Source: Alphaproteobacteria bacterium
Lineage (GTDB): Bacteria > Pseudomonadota > Alphaproteobacteria > UBA6615
Direction of reading: 5' to 3'
Assembly: GCA_039980135.1 (NCBI GenBank)
Contig: JBDXCV010000003.1
Location: 496,001-560,000 of the forward strand
DNA length: 64,000 nt
Positions 25,646-34,618 of the stretch are shown piece by piece. Numbering within the stretch: the stretch's first letter is position 1; every line of letters begins with the position of its first letter. The notes under the pieces were generated by a model that was given only the letters and a program-made list of their open reading frames with translations, made no database searches and was not told the DNA's origin. The position numbers and the translations under genes are program-made.

Positions 25646-27018
25646 GATGGGGTGACTCCTGTCGGCGCGCGTTCGGCCGGCCATGGGGTGGCCGAAGCCT
25701 CGACGACGCCCTCGGCGAGAAGCGCGTGGGCGAAACCGACACAGGTCTCGAACGGCAACTCGATCCGGTCCGCGAGAGCAATCAGATCAAGCGTACCGTC
25801 GGCGAAGGCCAGGAAGTTGACGATGTCGCGCACGCTGTGAGGCAGGGTCTTGGTGTTGAGATCCGGATAGAGGCCGCGCTTGCCGAGCTGCGGTTCGCAG
25901 GGCTGTGCGGTGCGGAAATAATAGTTGCTCTCGAAGGCTGCGATGCATTTGCGCAACGCCTCGAACCCGCCACCCAACCCGGCCGGCGATGCGAGAGACA
26001 GGTCGTCCAGCGACGTGTGGTATTCCGGGAACGCGTCGAAACGTGACCGCATGATCAGGGCGATGGGAAGATCGGCGCCGGGGCTGCTGTACTGGCGCTC
26101 GTCGCTGCCGCGCTCAAGATAGGTCGAGGTCGTGAAATCCGGCGCATGGTGTGTCATCACATGGCGTGAGATCCGGTCCACCAGCGTGTCGGCCCAGCGG
26201 GTTTCCTGGAACGTGTAGTTGCGGTCGTCGCCGATACAGCTGAGCACGTAGCCGCCGATCGTGTGGGCGCGCATGGCCGCCAGATTCCGGCTCAGATAGA
26301 CGATTGAGCCGATGGTCTCGGGCAGGAAAACGATGCGATAGCTGTAGCGACGATCGGTTTGGTCGGCCAGCCAGCGCGCCAGCGCGGTCAGGACGACCAC
26401 GCCCGACAGGTTGTCGTTCGCCATCGACGGATGACAGGTATAGGCGGATAGCAGGATTTCCTTTTCCTCGCGGCCCGGCAGCAGCAGCTCGGCATAGGTC
26501 AGCGACCCCGGTGCCAGCGTGCTGTCGATCACCACATGATAGTTGCCTGGCTTCAAGCGGCTGCGTTGCTGTTCGCTCAGGCAGAATCCCCAGCGCGGTG
26601 TGTAATAGGACGAGATATACGGAATCGCGTCCGGCTGTTCGGGCAGGGAATAGAGATGCGGCTCCAGTTCCTCGAGGGTCATCTTCGCGTCGACCGGGGT
26701 CGAGTAGCTCATGACGTGAAGATTGTTCGCCTGGAAGTCGATGATCCTCTCGCCGGCCTCGTCGGCGATGAAGGCGTCGCGGATCGACCATTCGTCGGGC
26801 ACGGTCCAGTCGAAGCATTCGGTGCCCGTCGGTACCTCATGGATTTGCAACCCGGGCAGAATTTCGCCGAGATAGGCCATCGTCTCGCGTACCCCCGGGC
26901 CGGTAATGCTCCGGCAAATCGGGAACAGGTCACGCATCCAGGCATACATCTCGTCATGCACACCCGGCGAGGGCCGGGGCATGTCGATGCGGTTCGTGAA
27001 GGGGTTTACGTTGTTCAT
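25642..27018 (-). CDS. DUF4910 aminopeptidase-like protein (M28-like zinc site)
   Basis: The 458-residue protein matches the DUF4910/DUF2172 family: DLFPICRSITGPGVRETM near the N-terminus, SAYTCHPSMANDNLSGVVVL with the His and Asp expected for a two-zinc M28-type site, and FLPETIGSIVYLS with the conserved Glu. A winged-helix-like C-terminal part follows. Family members sit in polysaccharide and natural-product loci and are structurally aminopeptidase-like, but no reaction is established that I know of. It might hydrolyse an amide or peptide link on a glycan precursor. The ATG at 27018 (28 bp after the neuB stop) is preferred; 26982 is an alternative. Confidence 0.82.
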   Translation of the reverse strand: MNNVNPFTNRIDMPRPSPGVHDEMYAWMRDLFPICRSITGPGVRETMAYLGEILPGLQIHEVPTGTECFDWTVPDEWSIRDAFIADEAGERIIDFQANNLHVMSYSTPVDAKMTLEELEPHLYSLPEQPDAIPYISSYYTPRWGFCLSEQQRSRLKPGNYHVVIDSTLAPGSLTYAELLLPGREEKEILLSAYTCHPSMANDNLSGVVVLTALARWLADQTDRRYSYRIVFLPETIGSIVYLSRNLAAMRAHTIGGYVLSCIGDDRNYTFQETRWADTLVDRISRHVMTHHAPDFTTSTYLERGSDERQYSSPGADLPIALIMRSRFDAFPEYHTSLDDLSLASPAGLGGGFEALRKCIAAFESNYYFRTAQPCEPQLGKRGLYPDLNTKTLPHSVRDIVNFLAFADGTLDLIALADRIELPFETCVGFAHALLAEGVVEASATPWPAERAPTGVTPS

Positions 27019-27046
27019 ATCTGAAGGGTGGCGGGTGCCGCGTCGT

Positions 27047-28096
27047 CTAGGAGGCGACCACGACGGCGCTGATATTGTCATCGGTCGTCAGGGCAACGGA
27101 CGTGGTCCGGCCGACAAAGTTCCCGATTTCATAGGGTGGGGTGCCGTCGCCCGGCGACTTGATCGCGATGTCGTCACGGGTGAGCACATGGCCCGCGGGC
27201 AGATCATGTGCGGCAACGAGTTTCTTGCTCATCTTGGTCAGCGGCGCGGCCTCTTCGTCATAGGCGCGCTTGACCCCGTCGCCGAGCGCGATGTTGAGGC
27301 GTTGCAGGTCGCGGGTCAGCCGCCGCAGGCCGCTCGATTCCAGTGAGAAGGCATGGTCAGTCCCCTTCTTGGAGCGGTTGAGCGTGAAATGCTTCTCAAT
27401 CACGCGGGCCCCGAGCATGTAGGCGCCGAGGCCGAGCGTGTAGCCGTTGTCATGGCTCGAGAGGCCGACAACAGTGTCGGGGAAAGCCTCACGGAAGGTC
27501 TCGACGACACGCAGGTTGAGCTTGTCGAACTCGCACGGGTAACTGGCGGTGCATTGCATGATGCAGAGTTGCGGGTTGATGGCCGCCGCCGCGTCATGGG
27601 CCCGGCGCACATCATCCATGGTGCCGCCGCCGGTGCTCATGAACATCGGCTTTCCCTGCTTGGCGACATACTCGATCAGCGGGATGTTGGTGAGATCTCC
27701 GGACGCGATCTTGTAGGCCGGCAAATCGATTTCCTCGAGGAAGTCCGCGCTCTCGAAGTCGAAGGCGGTCGAGAAGAAGGTGATGCCGAGTTCCGCGGCG
27801 CAGGCCTTGAGCTCCAGATACTCGTCGCGCCCGAACTCGAGGAACTCGCGATGTTCGCCATAGGTCGGCGCGAAGGCATTTTCGCTATTGTAGGGCTCGT
27901 CGAACATCGCCTTGGTGTACATCGTGCGGTTCGCGCGCTTCTGAAGCTTGACCGCGTTGGCCCCGCAATTCGAAGCGGCCTTGAAGAGCTCCTTGCACTG
28001 GTCAAGGTTCCCCTGGTGATTGTGGCCGATCTCGGCGATCACATAGCAATCGTTGTCGTCGTTGATCGTGTACCCGTCGACGGTAAGTTCGCGCAT
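27047..28096 (-). CDS. neuB: NeuB-family nonulosonic acid synthase A
   Basis: The 349-residue protein begins MRELTVDGYTINDDND and contains YVIAEIGHNHQGNL, FSTAFDFESADFL, YKIASGDLTNIPL and VIEKHFTLNRSKKGTDHAFS of the NeuB TIM barrel, followed by a C-terminal SAF (antifreeze-like) domain. It condenses phosphoenolpyruvate with an N-acetylated hexosamine derivative to form a nine-carbon nonulosonic acid. It is the most divergent-looking of three NeuB paralogs here and lies between a DUF4910 gene and a glycosyltransferase-like gene. The sugar acceptor (ManNAc-, legionaminic- or pseudaminic-type) cannot be told from sequence alone. Confidence 0.92.
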   Translation of the reverse strand: MRELTVDGYTINDDNDCYVIAEIGHNHQGNLDQCKELFKAASNCGANAVKLQKRANRTMYTKAMFDEPYNSENAFAPTYGEHREFLEFGRDEYLELKACAAELGITFFSTAFDFESADFLEEIDLPAYKIASGDLTNIPLIEYVAKQGKPMFMSTGGGTMDDVRRAHDAAAAINPQLCIMQCTASYPCEFDKLNLRVVETFREAFPDTVVGLSSHDNGYTLGLGAYMLGARVIEKHFTLNRSKKGTDHAFSLESSGLRRLTRDLQRLNIALGDGVKRAYDEEAAPLTKMSKKLVAAHDLPAGHVLTRDDIAIKSPGDGTPPYEIGNFVGRTTSVALTTDDNISAVVVAS

Positions 28097-28139
28097 GGTG
28101 GTTCAGTCCAGTTGTCTGGTTGAGGAGTTGCCGGTCCGG

Positions 28140-29771
28140 TCAGGTGCGGTAGACCGCGCCATAATAGGAATCGGCGTAAGCCGTGTTGGTGTGTTCGTGG
28201 GCGCCGAGAATGGCGTTTCGCAGCGCATCCCAGTCGGGTTGCGGTCGATTGTCCGCATCCAGCGCGACAGGCACACAAGCGCAACGCTCTTCGAGCAACG
28301 CGCGCGCCGGGGCGCGAAATTTGAACAGTCCGAAATCGGCGAAGACGGCCGGCCGGTCGGTCGAAAGCGCGGTGGCGAAGGCTGTGGATGACGGGTCGGG
28401 CAGGATCAGCACATCGGCCTGATGGATCACCTTCTCCGACGGCTGGTTGAGTTCGCGCGCGCCGAACTGTGGGGCCATATCCATCGGGGAGCGGGTCACG
28501 ATCAGCGGGTGGGGCTTGTAGAGCGTCGGGAAATCCCATTCCTTCAGCTTGGCGAGAAGTCGCGCTTCCCAATCGAGAAATGGCACGTCGGGCATGAAGG
28601 CCTGATAGGTCACCCAGTCACCGAAGAAAAAGCTCGAGAGCACCATGACCGTGGGTTTGTCTTTTGGGCCGCCCGCCACCGGCGGCGCCTTGGTGGCTGC
28701 TGCCGGCAGACCTTCCAGGGTGGGCGTGTCCGCTCGCACCAGGAGATCGGGCCGGAAGTGACCCGCGAGACCCTCGGCCTGGGTCGGTGTGAAGGACACG
28801 AAATGATCGCAGGTGTCGAACTCGACGATGTTCTTGAACCACTCGTCGGTGAACTGCCCCGACCCCGCGCCGTGATCATGGGCCACAACCCGACCGCCGC
28901 GCTGGCGGACCGCATGGCGCAGCAGCCGCGACCAGATGTTTCCGCCGCTGCCCGTCCAAAGCTGGGCCGGTATCGGCGTGCCACAGGTCTCCAGGTCGCG
29001 CAGATGGGCGACGATCAACGCCATCGCCGGGTGCAGCCATTCTCGCAGATAGGTTTCGAGGAAGGCGGGCGAACATGTGCTGCCGGCGGCATAGCCGGCA
29101 TTGAACGCCGCCATACCTTTTTCGACGGCCCGGTCGAGCGCCGGTGCATCGACGAGTGACAAATCCGTTTCGCGCGGGGTGAACCAGAGATGCGGGCGTC
29201 TGAACGTAACAGGCGTATCGATGGATCGCGCATGGGCGGCCATCACCTCGTCGACCCCCAGCGCGATGATTTCAGTTTCATAGTCCGGCCCCGACAGACG
29301 TCGCCGGATGATGCCGTCGCGCATCATCAGGTCGCGGGCCAGACGCAGCGGCGCGCGCAGGAGGCGCGGTGCGCCGGGGCCGTTCTGCAGATGCCAGATG
29401 ATCGACGGCGCCGGCGGAGCGGTTTCGTTGAGGACCGCGGCAAGCGCACGGCCACGCGACGGCGGCAGGGGTTCGCGCCCGGCTTGCCGGAACGCGTCGG
29501 TCACGAGCGATGCCTGGAACAGGGACAACGCGTCGATGAAGAAATGATGCGCCAGCAGGAAGAAGGCCTGGTCGGCGAGCGAGTCCGACCCGGCGGTCTC
29601 GCGCAATCCCGCAACCAGCTGCGCCGCGGCGGCGTCGCGCATCGGCTTGTGACTGCCGACCGGAACCGGCCAGAAGAAGTCGCGCACGCCGTCACCGTCG
29701 ATGGCGACGTTTTCCATCTCGAGCGGATAGGGCGTTGCGGTCATGATGGTCTGTGTGTCTTCGGGGGGCAT
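28140..29771 (-). CDS. Putative GT-B glycosyltransferase/surface-carbohydrate protein, unrecognised family
   Basis: From an ATG at 29771 (13 bp after the upstream stop) the product has 543 residues; an ATG at 29744 is also possible, while the 600-residue reading runs back into the methyltransferase gene and is rejected. The C-terminal half shows a Rossmann-like pattern with TVMVLSSFFFGDW, FPTLYKPHPL and IHQADVLILPDPSSTAF, which resembles the PHP and D-SS motifs of KpsC/TagF-like transferases. The N-terminal half has AHDHGAGSG and no family I know. I do not recognise it confidently; a glycosyltransferase is the best guess from motif order and operon position. Confidence 0.6.
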   Translation of the reverse strand: MPPEDTQTIMTATPYPLEMENVAIDGDGVRDFFWPVPVGSHKPMRDAAAAQLVAGLRETAGSDSLADQAFFLLAHHFFIDALSLFQASLVTDAFRQAGREPLPPSRGRALAAVLNETAPPAPSIIWHLQNGPGAPRLLRAPLRLARDLMMRDGIIRRRLSGPDYETEIIALGVDEVMAAHARSIDTPVTFRRPHLWFTPRETDLSLVDAPALDRAVEKGMAAFNAGYAAGSTCSPAFLETYLREWLHPAMALIVAHLRDLETCGTPIPAQLWTGSGGNIWSRLLRHAVRQRGGRVVAHDHGAGSGQFTDEWFKNIVEFDTCDHFVSFTPTQAEGLAGHFRPDLLVRADTPTLEGLPAAATKAPPVAGGPKDKPTVMVLSSFFFGDWVTYQAFMPDVPFLDWEARLLAKLKEWDFPTLYKPHPLIVTRSPMDMAPQFGARELNQPSEKVIHQADVLILPDPSSTAFATALSTDRPAVFADFGLFKFRAPARALLEERCACVPVALDADNRPQPDWDALRNAILGAHEHTNTAYADSYYGAVYRT

Positions 29772-29784
29772 CGAACAGTCAGGT

Positions 29785-30867
29785 TCAACCGGTGCCCTGC
29801 CCGACCTGGCCAACCTGGCCGACGACATCGCCAGCGAGCTCCAGCGCCTCGCGCACCACGACTTCAAAATCATCGACGGCGAAGCTGCCCTCGCGGCTGA
29901 GAATTTCGCGCAGGGCGAATTGCATCTTGGCGCAGGTGGCAAGCGCGATGAGCGGTTCGCGTCCCGCCGTCTCGTCGAGGGCGTCGAACAGCGGCCCGAA
30001 GCGGTCGGTGATGTCCGGCGGGAAGGGGAAGTCTGACCCGTATTCGCTGTCGCTGATCGGGGTGCCGCCCGTGCCGGGGGCGGCGGTCTTGGTAATCAGG
30101 TAGCGAAGGTCGCCGTCGCCGAGCCAGACGGTATCATCGGGAAACAGGGTCCGGCGGTGGCTCGTGTCGTAGGAGACGCCATAGGGCAGCGGTTTCGGGT
30201 TGTCGAACCCGAAGTCGGCGAGACGGGTGCTGAAATCCGCGTCCGAATAGGTGCGCAGATACGGGACCTTCCAGTCGTCCAGATACTCGGCGACGTAGCG
30301 GTTGGCATAGCCCATCAGGCGAAGCGCGGCGATGCAGGCATCGGCCGGCACGTTGGCGAGGAGGTTGCGGAACCGGCGAACGGCGTACCAGTAGGCGCCG
30401 CCCGCGCCATACACATAGATCCAGGCCTGGCCGCCGATCTTGAGCACGCGCGCCAGTTCGCGCAGGCAGGTATCCGGATTGTGGGTGTGCATGACCACGC
30501 CATTGCACCAGAGGAAGTCGAAGCTCTCATCCTCGAACGGGAGCGATTCGAGACTGGTTTCATGACCGGCGAAGGCATCGAAGCCGAAGCTTTCCAGATT
30601 GCGTGACGTGCTCTCAATGTTGATCGGGCTGATGTCCGCAAAGTCCACATGGGCGGCACCGTTCGACAGCATGAAGATCGAGCCGCGACCGTTGCCGCAG
30701 CCCGCGTCGAGGCATTTCTTGCCCTCGAATATCGCGCGCGGATCGAGATCGTTGGCCGCGAAGCGCTGGGTGAAGAAGCCGACGAACTCCTCCATCTCCG
30801 GGCGATCATAAAGGGCGAAGGTCTTGCCGAAGACGGTGTCGTGCTGGGATTCGAGATTGTTGCTCAT
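29785..30867 (-). CDS. Class I SAM-dependent methyltransferase
   Basis: The 360-residue protein has the SAM-binding motif KCLDAGCGNGRGSIFML (about residues 49-65), the acidic FADISP that contacts the ribose, and LPFEDESFDFLWCNGVV of Methyltransf_11-type enzymes. It would methylate an O or N position on a sugar intermediate. It is directly downstream of the PseA/PtmG-type amidotransferase (50-bp gap). In Campylobacter a methyltransferase (PtmH) next to PtmG N-methylates the amidino-legionaminic acid, so a similar role is a reasonable inference. The tail ends in a short VGQVGQVGQ repeat. Confidence 0.85.
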   Translation of the reverse strand: MSNNLESQHDTVFGKTFALYDRPEMEEFVGFFTQRFAANDLDPRAIFEGKKCLDAGCGNGRGSIFMLSNGAAHVDFADISPINIESTSRNLESFGFDAFAGHETSLESLPFEDESFDFLWCNGVVMHTHNPDTCLRELARVLKIGGQAWIYVYGAGGAYWYAVRRFRNLLANVPADACIAALRLMGYANRYVAEYLDDWKVPYLRTYSDADFSTRLADFGFDNPKPLPYGVSYDTSHRRTLFPDDTVWLGDGDLRYLITKTAAPGTGGTPISDSEYGSDFPFPPDITDRFGPLFDALDETAGREPLIALATCAKMQFALREILSREGSFAVDDFEVVVREALELAGDVVGQVGQVGQGTG

Positions 30868-30917
30868 GGGGTTTCCGATTGGCGTTTGTACCGGGGGCCG
30901 AGGTTCCGGGTATGGGT

Positions 30918-32054
30918 TTAAGCGGCCGGTGTGTCGTCGGCCAGATGGCCGGGAAGGGTCCAGCGCCCAGCATCGTCGCGATGCCAGATGTCTGTGTTGC
31001 GGTAGCGGTCCATGACCGCGTCGAAGTCTTGCCGGGACATGTCCAGAAAACCGGTAAAGGCCTCGATGAAGGGTTCGCTGAGGTCCTGCAGGTCATGCCG
31101 GCGCACCAGTTCCTTGGCGGCGTCGCGGGTCAGCCGCCCGTTGCGGATGTCTTCGCATGCATGGTCGGTTGCACGGCCATAGCCGAACTTCAGGACCTTG
31201 AAGTACTGGTGGATACGATGAATTTTCTCGTCGATGCCGACATAGTTCCGGAACGTTCCTTCGGCCGGTTCGGGCAGGGCCTGGAAGCCGTGTCCGCGGG
31301 CGATGTCCAGATGGGTTTCGGAATCCCAGTGGAAGAAATGGCTCATGAACATCGCCTTGGTCGGCGATGACGGCAGTTCCTCGGGATAGTCGTAGGCGAG
31401 CAAATGGTCGTAGGGAATGTCATAGGCCTCGGCGACATGGCGGGCGTCGTGACCGTCATTGGCGGCGAATTTCATGAACCAGTCATGGGTCATCTCGGCG
31501 CTCTCGGCGATGGACGCGTCGCCGCCATACTCGAAGGCCGAATTTTCCCCGAGCATGACGAGCGGAATTTCGAACCGCAGCGCCACGCGCAACGGCATGG
31601 CGTGCAACAGCGTATGGCTCAGCAGGTCGGGGTCACCGTAATCCTCGAACCCGATGCGGATCAGGCGACGGTGAAGGGGCTGTGCGGGCGTGAAGACAAA
31701 CAGGTTCGCTCCCATGTTCGGGATCACCGAGAGATTCTGCACGCCGATCTCGGTCTTCATGCCGTAGTCGATATTCACCGCGAGGATGCGCAGGTCGTTG
31801 CCGAGCACGCGGTGCACCTGGGTGATACTGTCCTTGCCGCCGCTCACCGGTACGAGGACATCATAGAGCGGTGCCTTCTTCGCCTTGGTCTCGGCGATCA
31901 GTTCCCTGAAGGCCTCGCTGCGTGCCGCCCAGTCGATGCCGGCGACGGCGGCGTTCTTCTGGTCATGGGCAAGGCAGGCGCCGCACACGCCGTGCGCGTC
32001 GAACACGACGTGGGGTTTGCTGTCGGGGATCAGGCATTTGCGGCAGTAGCGCAC
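30918..32054 (-). CDS. N-acetyl sugar amidotransferase (PseA/PtmG/WbpG-like)
   Basis: The 378-residue protein begins with a Cys-rich metal site (RYCRKC and VCGACL), then the PP-loop VLVPVSGGKDS (about residues 67-77). This layout is that of N-acetyl sugar amidotransferases such as PseA, which convert an acetamido group to acetamidino on pseudaminic or legionaminic acids. It starts with GTG at 32054, with AGGA a suitable distance upstream. No HisH/HisF-type glutaminase partner is next to it, but two asparagine synthetases are encoded just upstream and could share an ammonia source. It points strongly to an amidinated nonulosonic acid. Confidence 0.88.
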   Translation of the reverse strand: MRYCRKCLIPDSKPHVVFDAHGVCGACLAHDQKNAAVAGIDWAARSEAFRELIAETKAKKAPLYDVLVPVSGGKDSITQVHRVLGNDLRILAVNIDYGMKTEIGVQNLSVIPNMGANLFVFTPAQPLHRRLIRIGFEDYGDPDLLSHTLLHAMPLRVALRFEIPLVMLGENSAFEYGGDASIAESAEMTHDWFMKFAANDGHDARHVAEAYDIPYDHLLAYDYPEELPSSPTKAMFMSHFFHWDSETHLDIARGHGFQALPEPAEGTFRNYVGIDEKIHRIHQYFKVLKFGYGRATDHACEDIRNGRLTRDAAKELVRRHDLQDLSEPFIEAFTGFLDMSRQDFDAVMDRYRNTDIWHRDDAGRWTLPGHLADDTPAA

Positions 32055-32062
32055 GTGTAATC

Positions 32063-32749
32063 CTATTCGCGAAACTTGACGATCTCGGCCGGGCGGCCCT
32101 GGACGATCGCGTTTTGTGGAATGTCTCCGGAGACAATCGAAGACGCCGATACAACGGCGCCGTTGCCGATGCGCGCACCGCGCAACACGAAGACGTAGGC
32201 GCCGAGCCAGGCATCTTCGCCAATGGCGATCGGCGCGTGTTTGAAGCCCTGGTCCCGGATCGGGATTCCCTTGGCGAAATTATGATCCGAGACGTTCAAA
32301 TAACAGTAACCGGCGGTGATGGTGCCGCGACCGATGGTAACGTCGCGACCCGCGTTGATGATCGAACCCATGCCGATGCTGGCATTCTCGCCCACCGCGA
32401 TCGTGGCGTTGTTCGCCGCAACCAACCGGGCGTTGGTGTCGAGAGTCGAGCGGTCATGCAGGACGATCGTGCCGTTCTCGCGGTTCTTCAGATGCACGCC
32501 GGGCATCAGGGTTACGTTGTCACCGATCTGCAAATTCGCCGGCTTGCCGTCGATCTGCAGCAGCAGGCGGCCGAGAACCCGCAGCCCGCGGCCATAGGGG
32601 ATGCCGAGCATGCGGAAGCGCATCTGGTAATAACGCGTCCAGAATCCTGCGCATTTGCGGATCTCGACCGTTTCGTCATAGCGCAACGGAATGTCGCCGG
32701 CATCGCTGTAGCCGAGGTCGATTGCGGGCTGTGTATTGGCGTCGCTCAT
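32063..32749 (-). CDS. Hexapeptide-repeat (LbH) acyltransferase
   Basis: The 228-residue protein shows left-handed beta-helix repeats from about residue 75 (for example ATIAVGENASIGMGSIINAG and APIAIGEDAWLGAYVFVLRG) with the His in NVSDHNFAKG at the active-site position of xenobiotic/galactoside acetyltransferases. It should acetylate an amino or hydroxyl group on a sugar using acetyl-CoA, as a trimer in the cytoplasm. Its ATG overlaps the stop of the first asparagine synthetase by 4 bp. It could be the N-acetyltransferase for the 3-amino sugar or for a nonulosonic acid precursor; position favours the latter. Confidence 0.88.
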   Translation of the reverse strand: MSDANTQPAIDLGYSDAGDIPLRYDETVEIRKCAGFWTRYYQMRFRMLGIPYGRGLRVLGRLLLQIDGKPANLQIGDNVTLMPGVHLKNRENGTIVLHDRSTLDTNARLVAANNATIAVGENASIGMGSIINAGRDVTIGRGTITAGYCYLNVSDHNFAKGIPIRDQGFKHAPIAIGEDAWLGAYVFVLRGARIGNGAVVSASSIVSGDIPQNAIVQGRPAEIVKFRE

Positions 32750-34614
32750 TGGGCGGCCGAGGTCATGGCCTGGGTCCCAGCGTCGGCCGGGAATTCTTCG
32801 AGGAACATCCGTGCATTGATCACTGCGAACAGGAACAGCCCCTCATGATTGTCGAGGTCGGGTGCATCGAGCAGCGACTCGACGGTCTCGCGCCGGACGA
32901 TATCGTAGATCGCCCCGTCGTCGAGAACCTGTGCCCGGACGTCGGGGTCGTTGCGGTCGAGGAAGCCAAACAGGGGCGCGTTGAATCCGACCTTGCGGCG
33001 ATTGTCGAGAATAGCGTCGGGGACGATGCCCCGCATGGCTTCACGCAGGACCGCTTTCGCCTTGCCGTCCTGGACGAGATGGCGAGTCGGTACGGCGTAG
33101 CAGGTGTCGAACAGGTTGCGGTCGAGGAAGGGCGAGCGGTTCTCGATGGAGAAATACATCGCGTTGAGATCTTCTTCGTGGAGCGGCGGCGGGATGGTCT
33201 CGACGAACAACTCGTTGAGCATCCGATTGCGCAGGACATCACTGTCCCAGCTGTCTTCCGTGAACGGCTCGCTCCATGGCGACGTCAGGCTTTGTGAAAA
33301 CGCCTCGGCGTTCATATAGAGGTGGCGTCGTTCGTCGGAATTGTCGACGAACATATCCGGGTTCCGCAGCAGCGGGTTCAGCACATGAGGCAGGATGTGT
33401 GTTTCCCAGTTGGCGCGCGCGTTGTCGTAGTCCGGCGTTCCATGCATCGCGGCGAGATAGGCGAGGTGGTGGTCGTAATAGCCGGAGAACAGCTCGTCGG
33501 CGCCGGTACCGCTGATGGCGATCTTGTAGCCGGCGTCGTGGACCGCCTCCATCAATAGCCAGTGACAATAGGCCGAGATGGTGAAAACCGGCGCGTCATG
33601 CTGGCGGATCAGAGTGCGCAGCCGGGGCAGGAAATCCTTGGTCTCGAGCGGCACTTCGGTGTGACGCAGATTCTGCGCATCCACCGCCGCATTCACCATG
33701 TCCTGCTCGATGTAGCGGGAATCCTGATTGACCACAGTGAAACCATGCACGTCATACTCGAACATGTTGGCCGCGATGCTGATCAGGGAGTTCGAATCAA
33801 TCCCGCCGCTCATGCAGAAGGCGAGCGGCACGTCGGCGCGCAGGCGAATACGGACGGCATCAATGACGGCCTCGCGTGCCTGTTCGACAGCATCGTCGAA
33901 ACCGAGCGCGTCGTTGCGCGCGATATCAGGGTTCCAGTAACGCGCGGGTGCAGCACTGAAATCGCTGCCGAGCTGCAACATGGCGCCGGCCGGAAGTTCG
34001 CGCACGTCGTCGAAGAAGGTCTCGCTGGATTTGTAGAGCGCCCGGTAGCCGTTGACGATCAGGCGCTGGAGTTGCGCGGTGTTCGGGCGAAGCGGGCGTC
34101 CGGCAAGGGCGGCGATGAATTTCACTTCCGAGCCGAAATACATCCCGTCGTCGGCGGACAGCATATACAGCGGCTTCTCGCCGAACCGGTCACGGGCGAG
34201 GGTCAGGAAGCCGGATTTTTCATCGAAGGCGGCGATGGCCCACATGCCTTCGCATCGATCTAGGGCCCCGGCCATTCCCCATTGCGCAATCGCGGCGAGG
34301 AGCACCTCGGTATCGCTCTGGGTCGTGAAGGTTACCGACCGCGACTCGAGCTCACGACGCAGTTCCACGAAATTGTAGATCTCGCCGTTCGTCGCGACCA
34401 CATGCGGCCCACGCTGCATCGGCTGGTTGGCCCGCTGATCGAGGTCGATGATCGACAACCGGCTGTGCAGCAGGTCGACGTGTCGCTCGGGCCCTGCGGC
34501 GTGATGATAGACACCCACAGCGTCCGGCCCGCGCCGGCCCATCAACGCGTGACAGGCCGCCACGGCCGCGTCGGACAGCTTGCGTTTACCGATATATCCG
34601 GCGATGCCGCACAT
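32746..34614 (-). CDS. asnB: Asparagine synthetase (glutamine-hydrolysing), tandem copy 1
   Basis: From the ATG at 34614 the 622-residue protein begins MCGIAGY, so Cys2 becomes the N-terminal nucleophile of the class II glutaminase domain; NGEIYNF and FGEKPLY follow. The synthetase domain has FCMSGGIDSNSL near residue 270. It would amidate a carboxylate with glutamine-derived ammonia and ATP. An almost equally long paralog lies just upstream (34972-36840), separated by a 118-residue gene. Two such enzymes in a glycan operon argue for amidation of sugar acids (uronamide or amidated nonulosonic acid) rather than asparagine supply. This is inference. Confidence 0.93.
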   Translation of the reverse strand: MCGIAGYIGKRKLSDAAVAACHALMGRRGPDAVGVYHHAAGPERHVDLLHSRLSIIDLDQRANQPMQRGPHVVATNGEIYNFVELRRELESRSVTFTTQSDTEVLLAAIAQWGMAGALDRCEGMWAIAAFDEKSGFLTLARDRFGEKPLYMLSADDGMYFGSEVKFIAALAGRPLRPNTAQLQRLIVNGYRALYKSSETFFDDVRELPAGAMLQLGSDFSAAPARYWNPDIARNDALGFDDAVEQAREAVIDAVRIRLRADVPLAFCMSGGIDSNSLISIAANMFEYDVHGFTVVNQDSRYIEQDMVNAAVDAQNLRHTEVPLETKDFLPRLRTLIRQHDAPVFTISAYCHWLLMEAVHDAGYKIAISGTGADELFSGYYDHHLAYLAAMHGTPDYDNARANWETHILPHVLNPLLRNPDMFVDNSDERRHLYMNAEAFSQSLTSPWSEPFTEDSWDSDVLRNRMLNELFVETIPPPLHEEDLNAMYFSIENRSPFLDRNLFDTCYAVPTRHLVQDGKAKAVLREAMRGIVPDAILDNRRKVGFNAPLFGFLDRNDPDVRAQVLDDGAIYDIVRRETVESLLDAPDLDNHEGLFLFAVINARMFLEEFPADAGTQAMTSAAQ

Positions 34615-34618
34615 CTGG

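Noticed and set aside
29772-29942. N-terminal extension of the 28140 gene
   Set aside because: The added residues are the end of the upstream methyltransferase gene read in another frame.
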